DNA from: a bacterium
Lineage (GTDB): Bacteria; Sumerlaeota; Sumerlaeia; SLMS01; JAHLLQ01
Length of the DNA: 64,000 nt
Direction of reading: 5' to 3'
NCBI GenBank assembly: GCA_020444065.1
Contig: JAHLLQ010000009.1
Span: 115,800 to 179,799 of the forward strand
Both the position numbers and the translations under genes were made by a program. Positions 1 through 8,646 of this stretch are shown piece by piece. How positions within the stretch are numbered: the first letter of the stretch is position 1; every line of letters begins with the position of its first letter. The notes under the pieces were generated by a model that worked only from the letters and a program-made list of their open reading frames with translations, did not search any database and was not told where the DNA came from.

Positions 1-1
1 G

Positions 2-736
2 ATGCACGAGATTTCCCGCGTCCATTCGCGGTTCCTGCCCATGCGGTTTCCGATGATGGGCGGGTTGGAGTTCGCCGCCCACTGTCGGCCTTGCGCCGAC
101 GTCGGCGGCGATTTCTATGATGTGATCAATCTGCCCGATGGTCGCATCGCCGTGGCAATGGCGGACGTTTCCGGCCATGGTGCCTCGGCCGCGGTGGCGA
201 TGGCGACAGCGCGGGCGCTGCTGCGTGCCGCCCTCGCCGACGCATTTGGCGACACCGGTCCAGCGGAAATCCTCATGATGCTGTCCCGCTGGATGCAGGG
301 CCAGCTTGAGATTGAGCAGTTCGTGACCATGTGGCTCGGCGTCTGGGATCCGGCCTCCGAGGAACTCCAGTACGCCAGCGCCGCCCATCCCCCGGCCGTC
401 ATCTGGAACAATGAGGATCGGGACCCCACGTACCTCCGAGTTTCCTCCACCACGCCACTTGGTTTGACCGGGGTGGAGCCTCTGCCGGCGGAGGAGGGCA
501 GCGTGAGCCTGGAAATCGGCGACCGCGTATTCCTGTACACGGACGGCTGGAACGAATCGCCATCTGTCAGCGGTAAGTTCCTTGAGGGCGACGCGTTCCT
601 GGAACTGCTGGCCAATTCCGAGGGCCAGCCGGCCTCGCAGGTTCCGCTCATGCTCTTCACGGAATTCGAGCGTCACGCCGCCAACTCGCGCATTCGCGAC
701 GACATCAGTTTGTTGGTTTTCGATCGTTTACACTGA
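2..736 (+). CDS. SpoIIE/RsbU-type PP2C serine phosphatase, 5'-truncated by window edge
   Basis: The 244 visible residues form a PPM/SpoIIE phosphatase domain. It probably dephosphorylates an anti-sigma-factor antagonist or similar partner in a partner-switching pathway. Metal-binding landmarks are visible: VGGDFYD near residue 35, ADVSGHG near residue 55, LYTDGWNE in the second half, and the closing RDDISLLVF. The short stretch before VGGDFYD resembles the linker that normally follows a sensor (GAF, PAS, HAMP or REC) in RsbU-like proteins, so the real start and any sensor domain probably lie left of the window. The Met at position 2 is unlikely to be the start. Family assignment is firm; the target is unknown. 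Confidence 0.88.
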   Translation: MHEISRVHSRFLPMRFPMMGGLEFAAHCRPCADVGGDFYDVINLPDGRIAVAMADVSGHGASAAVAMATARALLRAALADAFGDTGPAEILMMLSRWMQGQLEIEQFVTMWLGVWDPASEELQYASAAHPPAVIWNNEDRDPTYLRVSSTTPLGLTGVEPLPAEEGSVSLEIGDRVFLYTDGWNESPSVSGKFLEGDAFLELLANSEGQPASQVPLMLFTEFERHAANSRIRDDISLLVFDRLH

Positions 737-756
737 GAGAAGTTGGGGAAACGGCC

Positions 757-1416
757 TTACTCTTCCCGCTGGGTCTCGTGCTGGCGGGAGGAGGCGTTTC
801 GTTCCTGCTCGATAGTGGCGCGCAGTTGGACGTTGACGAGCTGCAGCCGGCGGAGGACCCGGCGTTCCTCCAGGATGCTTTGCCGATCGTAGGCATCCTT
901 GATCAGGACCGAGGCCACTTGGTCGGCGATGATGCCGGGGTGAAGGTGGGTATTCTCCAGATTCGTCAGCGAGTGCCGCAAGTTGGGGCGCAGGGCAGCG
1001 AGCCGTTCGGCGTTGCGAACGAGATGCGCGGTGGCCTCGTCGATGCCGGTCCGGTCGGCCTCCGGCATCAAGTCAACCAGCGAGACCACCTTGGCGCGGC
1101 GATAGGGGCGGCCTTTCAGCTCCTGGACGACCGCGGCGCGCTCGATGCCCTCGAGCAAGACGTCGAAGCCGCCATCGTCGGGTTCTTCTTCGAACAAGAT
1201 ACGGGCGATCGTGACGGTGCGGAATACGGGCGGCCGGCCGAAGTAGTTCTGCTCCCAGCCTCGGCGCAGTTGAGCGGTGGCTACGCGGCGCTCGCCGGCG
1301 ATGGCATCCTGGATCATCTTCACGTAGCGGGGCTCGAAGAAGTGCAGCGGGATCGTCGTGCGCGGGAACAGGACGAGCCCTGGGAGCGGGAATAGTGGAA
1401 CTATCTGGTGATTCAC
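757..1416 (-). CDS. LON substrate-binding-domain protein
   Basis: A 219-residue protein consisting of the N-terminal substrate-recognition domain of Lon protease without ATPase or peptidase parts. The motif VPLFPLPGLVLFPRTTIPLHFFEPRY opens the domain almost immediately (shown here only as the family signature LFPLPG...LHFFEPRY). The second half is a helical bundle with QSILEERRVLRRL. Such stand-alone LON domains are common and their function is mostly unknown. I chose the GTG at 1416 because it places the conserved domain a few residues from the start. The frame stays open to 1608, but the extra 64 residues look unlike protein. It is transcribed towards the phosphatase gene and convergent with it, 20 bases apart. 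Confidence 0.82.
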   Translation of the reverse strand: MNHQIVPLFPLPGLVLFPRTTIPLHFFEPRYVKMIQDAIAGERRVATAQLRRGWEQNYFGRPPVFRTVTIARILFEEEPDDGGFDVLLEGIERAAVVQELKGRPYRRAKVVSLVDLMPEADRTGIDEATAHLVRNAERLAALRPNLRHSLTNLENTHLHPGIIADQVASVLIKDAYDRQSILEERRVLRRLQLVNVQLRATIEQERNASSRQHETQREE

Positions 1417-1810
1417 AGCCGCAACCGCCTCTCTGTGTTGTCGATCGTTTGCCCTTCCCGGGTGTTGGTCGCAGCCGGGGCGATGGCCGCACATCAGAAG
1501 CATAGGCCCATAGGGGCCTTCTTCGTCAAGCCGCCAAGGGGAGAAAAACTCACCGAAGCTCACGTCAGGGAATGTTGCATATGTGCATCCTTGATTTGCG
1601 ACTCGCATTGTCGCCTTGCATCGGGGACTCGCGTCCCAGAGCCAACTCGGCCTCGTATGACAACTGATCTCATTGGGCTTAGGGCTGTTTTTGAATTTTG
1701 GGTGAAATTCCCGTGAGCTGGTACGAGCGTTGATAACTCTAATATTGGCAAGTGAATGAGGACAGGGGTTCGAGAACGAACGGAAGCAAGCAAAAGGGGG
1801 AATATCAAAA
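1417..1810. other. Intergenic region between divergent genes, no gene seen
   Basis: This 394-base stretch separates the start of the leftward LON-domain gene from the rightward 48-residue ORF, so it should hold both promoters. I see no convincing coding sequence, RNA gene or strong hairpin. Open frames that cross it lack family resemblance. The last 20 bases contain the purine-rich ribosome binding site AAGGGGG of the small gene. Confidence 0.5.
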
Positions 1811-1957
1811 ATGTCTGAGAAAATCGATCGATGTGCCGATTGGTGGCTGGAAAATCGCTTACAAGTGATGTCGGGTGTGAAATGGGGGGTGCTACTGCTG
1901 GCTGGATGCGGCTTTATCTACTTTCTCACCCAGTTTGACTGGTCTACCCTGACCTGA
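1811..1957 (+). CDS. Small single-span membrane protein (48 aa), unknown
   Basis: This short frame reads MSEKIDRCADWWLENR, then a hydrophobic stretch (residues about 24-39, WGVLLLAGCGFIYFL), then a short tail ending DWSTLT. The ATG is preceded by AAGGGGG at ribosome-binding distance, and a strong intrinsic terminator follows about 45 bases after the stop. Together these make a self-contained transcription unit and argue for a real gene. The predicted product is a single-pass inner-membrane peptide with an amphipathic N-terminus. It has one Cys in the soluble part and one in the membrane span. I do not recognise a family. The alternative is a chance ORF. Confidence 0.55.
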   Translation: MSEKIDRCADWWLENRLQVMSGVKWGVLLLAGCGFIYFLTQFDWSTLT

Positions 1958-2000
1958 AGCGCGCGCAAGGACAGTTTGGAATCTCTAATCGAGTGGGTTC

Positions 2001-2038
2001 GATTCCCCCGGCCATGGCGGCCGGGGGAATCTGTTTTT
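2001..2038 (+). terminator. Intrinsic terminator after the 48-aa ORF
   Basis: A 13-bp perfect stem (2001-2013 with 2019-2031, GC-rich core) closes a five-base loop and is followed within two bases by a run of five T. It lies downstream of the small membrane-protein gene and 130 bases before the beta-helix gene, so it separates the two units. Confidence 0.85.
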
Positions 2039-2168
2039 ACTGCTCCTCCGGCTGTTAGACCTTGCAGCTTTCCCTCGACAATGTGCGGGCGCAGCCCACA
2101 ATCGGCCCATCAGTAACATCATATTCCTGCCCGCTCCATCGCGGTGACGGGTCCTTCAGGAGCCTGCC

Positions 2169-4619
2169 TTGAAACAAAAGCTGATCAACTGTCTTCCTCT
2201 TTTCCTGGGAGCCCTGATTCTCGCGCCGACGGCTCGCGCGGCGAATGTTGATTTCCAGGCGGCCATCAACGGCGCCGCCGGTGGGGTGCTGAACCTGGAT
2301 GCGGGGAACCTGTATGTCGGTCCCGCCTATCTGGGATCGGACCTCGTGATTAATGGCAATGGGGCCACCGTCGATTTGGAGATCGGGGCGGATCCGGGAG
2401 AGTCGCTTTGGCTGATGGCCGGCGAGGGGGTTACGCTGACGATCAACGATCTGACGTTCATCAATGGCGAAGTGGGGGTCCTTTTTGGCGGGGGGGCTGT
2501 TGGCACTCTGACCAACGTAACCTTCGAACAGATTAAGACCGGCGGCCAGGGCGTCAGCGCCGCCGGGGGCGGGGCGCTGGATCTGACGAATTGCACGTTC
2601 GACGGGATGGATCATGCCGGTATGTATGTGGGCTGGAACATGGCTGCGTTTGGCGGAATCGCCATGACCGTGGATCAGTGCAATTTTACGAACGTTGGCA
2701 GCGGCATTATCGGAAATGGCGGGAGCCTGACGCTGACATCGACGGATTTCCAGGTGAGCGACGTCGGTGTTGCAATGGGCGGCAACACGATAACGGCCTC
2801 GGGATGCACCATTCAGGGGACGCCGGACTACGGGTTTCATCTTTACGTTTTCGACAGCACAAACCCGACCCTGACGTTGGAACAAACCACGATCTCGAAT
2901 GCTGCGACTGCGGTTCAGATCGCAAATGGCGATCTGACAATTCGGAATTGCCAATTCTCGAACGGCGTACAGGGCATCTCGGCCATCAGTGGTTTGGGAT
3001 CACCCGGAAAACACGCGGTGATTGAGAATGTCGACATCACCGGCGCCAGCCTTGTTGCTTTCAACGTTCCGAATGGAGGCTATGTCGATATTACCGGCGG
3101 TGCCTGGAATCAGTGTCAGGGAACGATGTTTCTCGACAACGGTGTGCACGCAACTGTGGCGAATTTCTCCGCCAATGTGGAGCCCGTTCACACGCCTGGA
3201 GACAGCATCCGCTTCCAGAATGGCTCGACGATGACGATCACAAACTCGGTTCTGACGGGTGGGGTGAATAACCTGAAGTTCGTCAGCGATTCGACTTTAG
3301 TCGCTCGAAATGTTCAATTCATTCGTCCGTATTTCTCCGGCATTATCTGTGAAGACAATTCCAATGCCGATGTCGAGAATTGCGAGTTTATCGACAATGG
3401 AATGGACGGCTTCTATACCGGGCTGGCCGTCCTGAATCGGCCGAGCAATGGACGAGTCGTGAATAACCGAATTACAAGGGCTGGCGCGGGCGAGCCGGAT
3501 GAATCCATCGGTCGCCCTGTTCAGGCCGGCTCCGGGATTGCATTGGCTGGCGAAGGCAACTGGACGGTGACGGATAATGACATTGTCGGCTCTTACGATG
3601 TGGGAATCAGCCTTGGCAATAATACCACTTCCATCGTCCGGAGAAATAGCATTGTAGACAATCGTCTGAGCGGAATTACAATTCACAATATTGCATACAC
3701 TGCGATCGAAGACAATTTGATCGTCGGGCATACCGGCGATGGGCAGTCGGGGATTGTTCTTCTGAATGCAACCTCCGGTGGGATAAACATTCAGCGAAAC
3801 CTGGTGGCGGAGAATCGGTTTGGCATTTCGGCGTCCCAGGTGGGTGATTCAATTACGATCAGCGATTGCTTGATTCCTTACCAGGATGTTCAAGGCATCG
3901 TAATGAACGCTGGGACGGCCTCTGCGTATCGGTGCGGTCTTGTCAATGCGACGGACTTCCTCGTTGTCTTTGCCGGTCCCGCGGCGGGCGTGATTCATGA
4001 CTCCTCGCTGATGTCTACCGCAAATCTGGGTGTGTACCAGGGAACCGGCGGACCCGCCGATGCAACGAGTAACTACTGGGGGCCGAATGGAGCAACATCC
4101 GGTCGCGCAAAGACCGTTTACCACAATGCGAACGTGAATCCGACTCGTTCATCGTCGCCGGTGGAACTGTATTATAGCGGCGACACTTTCTCCGGTCGCG
4201 CACCAGTCACTGTAACGAACTCTGGCAGCACGTGGGCGAATGTCTCGAGTCCCGCCGCGACCGAGTCGCGAACGGTGATGGGAATGATGCGCCGGATTTC
4301 GGACTTGGCAGACACCCCGCCGACCGGAGTTTCGGATGCACGCGCGATCTCTCTTTGGACGTCAGAGAACTGGCGAAAGCGAACGGATCTCGTGACGATC
4401 GATGTGCAGACAAGCGCCGATCGCGATGGGCTGGTTCTGGCGCTCTACGATCGGGATGCGGGTGAGTTGATTCCCGTTGCTCTGACAACGCCGAAGGGCG
4501 GGACGACGGATCATGTGGAGTTTTCTATTCGCGCATCCGATATGAAATGCGGCACGTACTATCTGGCCGACATTCCCCTCACAGTGGGGGCAACGGGATT
4601 CATGATGACCGGTCCGTAA
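2169..4619 (+). CDS. Secreted right-handed parallel beta-helix protein
   Basis: An 816-residue exported protein. The start is a TTG with AGGAG six bases upstream, giving a clear signal peptide (KQKLINCLPLFLGALILAP, cleavage near ARA-ANV at residue 24-25). From about residue 30 to 650 it is a run of short beta-strand coils typical of pectate-lyase-like/NosD-type helices. Recurrent signatures include LTNVTFE, LTNCTFDGM, VTDNDIVG, IVRRNSIVDNRLSG and IEDNLIVGHTGDGQSGI. The C-terminal 150 residues are a separate domain resembling an extracellular beta-sandwich. Likely role: extracellular or surface carbohydrate interaction or structural protein. I see no recognised catalytic triad, so enzyme activity is not claimed. 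It is convergent with copA. Confidence 0.8.
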   Translation: MKQKLINCLPLFLGALILAPTARAANVDFQAAINGAAGGVLNLDAGNLYVGPAYLGSDLVINGNGATVDLEIGADPGESLWLMAGEGVTLTINDLTFINGEVGVLFGGGAVGTLTNVTFEQIKTGGQGVSAAGGGALDLTNCTFDGMDHAGMYVGWNMAAFGGIAMTVDQCNFTNVGSGIIGNGGSLTLTSTDFQVSDVGVAMGGNTITASGCTIQGTPDYGFHLYVFDSTNPTLTLEQTTISNAATAVQIANGDLTIRNCQFSNGVQGISAISGLGSPGKHAVIENVDITGASLVAFNVPNGGYVDITGGAWNQCQGTMFLDNGVHATVANFSANVEPVHTPGDSIRFQNGSTMTITNSVLTGGVNNLKFVSDSTLVARNVQFIRPYFSGIICEDNSNADVENCEFIDNGMDGFYTGLAVLNRPSNGRVVNNRITRAGAGEPDESIGRPVQAGSGIALAGEGNWTVTDNDIVGSYDVGISLGNNTTSIVRRNSIVDNRLSGITIHNIAYTAIEDNLIVGHTGDGQSGIVLLNATSGGINIQRNLVAENRFGISASQVGDSITISDCLIPYQDVQGIVMNAGTASAYRCGLVNATDFLVVFAGPAAGVIHDSSLMSTANLGVYQGTGGPADATSNYWGPNGATSGRAKTVYHNANVNPTRSSSPVELYYSGDTFSGRAPVTVTNSGSTWANVSSPAATESRTVMGMMRRISDLADTPPTGVSDARAISLWTSENWRKRTDLVTIDVQTSADRDGLVLALYDRDAGELIPVALTTPKGGTTDHVEFSIRASDMKCGTYYLADIPLTVGATGFMMTGP

Positions 4620-4626
4620 GTCTCGC

Positions 4627-7170
4627 TCAGTCGTCGAGTCGGAAGCGTTTCAGGAGCAGCGAATTGCTGACGACGCTGACGCTTGAGAGGGCCATGGCGG
4701 CGGCGGCGAACATCGGCTGCAGCACGCCGGACACGGCGACCGGAATCAGAATGATATTATAGATGAATGCCCAGAAGAGATTCTGCACAATCTTGCGCAT
4801 CGTCGCACGAGACAGGCGAATCGCGCGGTCCACGCCGAGCAGATCGTCGCCGATCAGCGTAATGGAAGCGGACTCGATCGCGACGTCAGTTCCGCTGCCC
4901 AGCGCGATGCCGATGTCGCTTTGCGCCAGCGCCGGGGCATCGTTGATTCCATCGCCAACCATCGCAACGAGACCATCGGTCTCTTTCTGCAACTGGCGAA
5001 TCTTATCTGCCTTGTCGCCCGGCAATACTTGCGCGAGGACGTGCTCTTCAGAAATCCCCGCCTCGCGCGCGACGGCTTTTGCCGTTCGTTCATTATCGCC
5101 GGTGATCATCCAAACCTGCATGCCGGAGGCGGAAAGGCGCTCCACCGCTCGATGGCTGGATGCCTTGATTCGATCGCCGATTGCAAGGAAGGCAAGGAGC
5201 GAGCGTTCTTCCAGGTCAGTCAGGCACACTGTTGTCTTGCCTTCGCCTTCAAGTTCCGCCTTGCGCTGGGTTTGTTCATCCGAAAGAGCGATTTCATATT
5301 TCTCCAACAGGCGTGTTGTTCCGATTGCGTAGCGCCGGCCGGCGACATCGGCGATGACTCCCGCGCCGGTTTCGGACTGGAAGTTCTGCGCTTCTTCCAG
5401 CTCAACCTCTTCATCGGACGCGGCATTGACGATTGCCTGCCCCAGTGGATGTTCGCTCGACTGCTCGATGCTGGCAGCGATTTTCAGCAGTGACTGGCGA
5501 TCATCGCCGTAGACTTCGATGTCGGTCAGCTTTGGTTTGCCTTGCGTGATTGTGCCTGTCTTGTCGAGCACGACAACACCGAGACGTTTTGCACGTTCGA
5601 GAGATTGTGCGTCGCGAATGAGGATTCCGTGCTGTGCACCGAGACCCGTGCCGACCATAATCGCCGTCGGTGTCGCGAGCCCCAATGCACACGGACAGGC
5701 AACGATTAGCACGGCCACGGCGTAAATCAGTGCGGCCGTCCAGGACGAACCCAAAACGCCCCAGCCGAGAAATGCCAGCGTTGCAATCGCGATTACGGTT
5801 GGAACGAAGACGCTTGAGACTTTGTCGGCAATGCGCTGGATATTGGCTTTGCTGGCTTGCGCTTCTTCGACCAGTTTCACGACCTGCGCCAGCATTGTGT
5901 CGCTTCCAACGCGTGTGGCGCGTAATTTGAGTTGTCCGCTTCCGTTGATGGTCGCGCCGATCACCTCGTCGCCATCGGACTTGTCGACGGGCATCGGTTC
6001 GCCGCTGATCATCGATTCGTCGACGGACGAGGAACCGGAAACAACCTTGCCGTCGGTCGGGATCTTCTCGCCTGGACGCACGAGCAGCACATCGCCCTGC
6101 TGGACGTCTTCGATGGCAACTTCCACGTACTCGCCATTGCGTTCCACGCGCGCCGTCTTCGCGCCGAGTTCGAGCAACTTCTCGATCGCATCGCCAGCCT
6201 TGCCTTTCGAGCGCGCTTCGAGCCACTTGCCGATGCTGATAAACGTGAGAATCATCGCGGCGCCATCGAAGTACACTGCCCCGCCGCCGATCTTCGTTCC
6301 CAGCCAGAGCGCAATCAGGACGGCAACCGAATACAGGTAGGCCGCGCTGGAACCCATCGCGATCAGTGTGTCCATGTTGGTGCTGCCATGGCGCAGCGAT
6401 TTGAGTGCGCTGACGATAAACGGCCAGCCGACGAACACCATCGCGGCCGTCGCCAGTGCGAGAATGATCACCATTCGCCCGAGGAAATCGAAACCGCTTC
6501 CAAACCAATGAGGCCCCATCTGCAGAACTGCCAGCGGGATGGAGACGGCGATTCCGATCAGCATCCGCCGTCGCCATTGCATGGCATCGCGGTGCCGGCG
6601 TTGGGCACGCTCTGATCGAAGTTGCATCGATTCGGCATGGGTGCTGTGCGACTCATCCGCGATCGATTCGACGGAGTAACCCGCGTCGCTCACGCACTGG
6701 CGCAGATGGGGCTTGATGTCGTCCGGATCGGCTCCTTCGGCCAGGGACACCGTTGCCTGCTCCGTGGCGAAGTTGACTCGCGCGGCAGTCACACCGTCCT
6801 GGCCGGCCAAGGCCTTCTCCACGCGGGCCACGCACGAGGCGCAGTGCATCCCGCCGATGTCCAGCGTCAGTGTCGCGGCGCCTTCGGGCAATTCCGGCAC
6901 CTCCCGCTCGGTTGGGGGGACCGGGCATTCGGCCGGGGCCTCTTCCTCATCCCACGGCCTGGCCGAGTAATCCTCCTCGGCCAGCACCGCGTTGATTGCT
7001 TCGATTTCGGGGCTGGCACCCTCGGCATTTACGATCGCGCGGGGCGGTTCGAGCGTAACCTCGGCGGACTCCACGCCGTCCATGGCCTCCAAGGCCTGCT
7101 TCACGGCGCGCACGCAGTGCTCGCACGTCATTCCGTCGATGCGATAGCGGCGTTCTGTGAGCTCCGGCAT
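4627..7170 (-). CDS. copA: Cu(I)-translocating P1B-type ATPase
   Basis: 847 residues, full length. It exports Cu(I) across the inner membrane at the cost of ATP. Two N-terminal HMA domains carry GMTCEHC (C16, C19) and GMHCASC (C110, C113). The A-domain loop is ISGEP (388-392), the membrane copper site CPC is at 492-494, the phosphorylated Asp is D536 in DKTGT, the N-domain has SEHPLG (about 572), and the hinge is GDGINDAP (739-746). Cu(I)-specific membrane residues are present: YN at 804-805 and MALSS around 826-830. I chose the ATG at 7170, which has GAGGA upstream. The upstream in-frame GTG/ATG at 7227 adds 19 unconvincing residues. No CopZ or CueR-like gene lies next to it. Confidence 0.96.
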   Translation of the reverse strand: MPELTERRYRIDGMTCEHCVRAVKQALEAMDGVESAEVTLEPPRAIVNAEGASPEIEAINAVLAEEDYSARPWDEEEAPAECPVPPTEREVPELPEGAATLTLDIGGMHCASCVARVEKALAGQDGVTAARVNFATEQATVSLAEGADPDDIKPHLRQCVSDAGYSVESIADESHSTHAESMQLRSERAQRRHRDAMQWRRRMLIGIAVSIPLAVLQMGPHWFGSGFDFLGRMVIILALATAAMVFVGWPFIVSALKSLRHGSTNMDTLIAMGSSAAYLYSVAVLIALWLGTKIGGGAVYFDGAAMILTFISIGKWLEARSKGKAGDAIEKLLELGAKTARVERNGEYVEVAIEDVQQGDVLLVRPGEKIPTDGKVVSGSSSVDESMISGEPMPVDKSDGDEVIGATINGSGQLKLRATRVGSDTMLAQVVKLVEEAQASKANIQRIADKVSSVFVPTVIAIATLAFLGWGVLGSSWTAALIYAVAVLIVACPCALGLATPTAIMVGTGLGAQHGILIRDAQSLERAKRLGVVVLDKTGTITQGKPKLTDIEVYGDDRQSLLKIAASIEQSSEHPLGQAIVNAASDEEVELEEAQNFQSETGAGVIADVAGRRYAIGTTRLLEKYEIALSDEQTQRKAELEGEGKTTVCLTDLEERSLLAFLAIGDRIKASSHRAVERLSASGMQVWMITGDNERTAKAVAREAGISEEHVLAQVLPGDKADKIRQLQKETDGLVAMVGDGINDAPALAQSDIGIALGSGTDVAIESASITLIGDDLLGVDRAIRLSRATMRKIVQNLFWAFIYNIILIPVAVSGVLQPMFAAAAMALSSVSVVSNSLLLKRFRLDD

Positions 7171-7274
7171 GGGGGAATCCTCGGGGCGCGGGAGTGGTAA
7201 AGGTGCGCCGGTAATGTATCGGTGCAAATTCCGCGCCGTCGTCTTGCGGCTTGCCGCCGCGAGGCGATCCTGTC

Positions 7275-8519
7275 ATGATTCCGCAAGTTCCGCAATGGGA
7301 GCAATCCGTGCGCATTCTCCACGCACTCAATTCCTACGAAGAGGACGGTCCAGGACACCTGCTGTTCCGGCTGTGCCAGCGCTGGCGCCCGATGGAAGGG
7401 TTGCAGATTGGCACAGTGGCGCTCAGCCGCGGCGGGCCGCTGGAGGATCGATTCCGCGAGTTGGGCATCTCGACGGAATTGGTCGAATCGCGCGGTACGG
7501 CCGGGCTACTGCATTTGAAGGAGTGGGCCCGCGGCCTATCCAAGCGCCTGGATTCCCCGGACGTCATCCACAGCCATCTCTTGTGGCCGGACCTTTCGTT
7601 GCGGCTCGTGCACAAGGAACTTGGCAGGATCCCACTCGTGTCAACATGCCACGGGCTGCACGCGCTGGACGAGAAGGGAATCGTCAAGGGTCTCGCGTAC
7701 CGCGTGATGGAGCGCTCGACCCGGAAGCACTGCTCGGCGTGGATCGCGATTTCCGAATTCGTGCGCGAGCAGATGCTGGCCGCGGACTATCCAAAGGAGC
7801 GCGTTCACCTGGTTCGCAATGGCGTGGATTGCGTGCAGACGTACCCGATTGCCTCGCACAGGAAGCAGCAACTGAGGCGCATGTTGAACTTGCCGCTGGA
7901 GGTCCCTCTGATCGGTGCCGTCGGTACGATGCGCGCGTTGAAAGGGCACGACTATCTGCTGCGTGCGATGCCGGCGATTCTGGAGAAGCATCCGGAAACG
8001 CACCTGCTTTTGATCGGTGCGGGACCGGCAAGGGACGAAATCGAGAGCGAAGTCAGTCGGCTCAATCTAGACGACCGCGTGACGATCATTGGTCCGCTGT
8101 CGACGATGCTGCCGCAGATTATGTCATTGTTGGATATATTGGTACATCCCAGTTTGATTGAGGCGTTCGGTCTCGTTGTCGCCGAAGCGCAGGCCTGCGG
8201 CACGCCCGTGATCGGCAGTCGCGTCGGCGGTATTCCGGAGAATATCGTCGATGGGGAAACGGGCTTCCTTGTCGATCCGGCCAGCCCGGATCAGATCGCC
8301 GAGAAGGTCATCCTGCTGCTGGACGATCCGATGCTCCGGGCGCAATTGGGGGCACAGGGACGCGCTTTCATCAATGAAGAGAGGGAGTTGGGCACCACCG
8401 CTGAGGGCTACGTGGAGTTGTGGCGCCAGATCGTCGGCTGGACCGAATCGTCTCTCTTTCCCGAAGATGACGAAGAACAAGAGCAGGCCTTCGATACGCG
8501 CGAGTTCAAGCTGGACTGA
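7275..8519 (+). CDS. GT4-family glycosyltransferase
   Basis: A 414-residue GT-B fold retaining glycosyltransferase, cytoplasmic or peripheral membrane. The N-terminal Rossmann domain begins ILHALNSYEEDGPG, which is typical of glycan-assembly enzymes. The donor-binding C-terminal domain has VRNGVDC, AVGTMRALKGHDYLL, and the family signature EAFGLVVAEAQACGTPVIGSRVGGIPE, whose first Glu is the usual E-x7-E nucleotide-sugar contact. An acidic tail (EDDEEQEQ) ends the protein. The start is the ATG at 7275 with GAGG upstream; a TTG further upstream is possible. It probably adds a sugar to a lipid-linked glycan. Donor and acceptor cannot be read from sequence. It is divergent from copA. Confidence 0.9.
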   Translation: MIPQVPQWEQSVRILHALNSYEEDGPGHLLFRLCQRWRPMEGLQIGTVALSRGGPLEDRFRELGISTELVESRGTAGLLHLKEWARGLSKRLDSPDVIHSHLLWPDLSLRLVHKELGRIPLVSTCHGLHALDEKGIVKGLAYRVMERSTRKHCSAWIAISEFVREQMLAADYPKERVHLVRNGVDCVQTYPIASHRKQQLRRMLNLPLEVPLIGAVGTMRALKGHDYLLRAMPAILEKHPETHLLLIGAGPARDEIESEVSRLNLDDRVTIIGPLSTMLPQIMSLLDILVHPSLIEAFGLVVAEAQACGTPVIGSRVGGIPENIVDGETGFLVDPASPDQIAEKVILLLDDPMLRAQLGAQGRAFINEERELGTTAEGYVELWRQIVGWTESSLFPEDDEEQEQAFDTREFKLD

Positions 8520-8646
8520 TTCCAGAACAAATGACCGAAATTCTGTCGGGTTTCGTTGCGCGGGCGCGCGAGCCGTTATAACGTTAATGTCAATGCGTCG
8601 CGCCGTCGGGGGGCGCGTGCCATTCGATTCAGGAGATTCGCGCGAT

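Noticed and set aside
1990..2015. T-arm-like sequence GTGGGTTCGATTCCCCC resembling a tRNA 3' part
   Set aside because: The stem has a mismatch, and no acceptor, D or anticodon arms fit upstream. The same bases form the 5' arm of the intrinsic terminator.
8251..8646. Longer N-terminus of the GH13 gene
   Set aside because: It overlaps the glycosyltransferase gene, and the ATG at 8647 has a ribosome binding site and begins a normal signal peptide.
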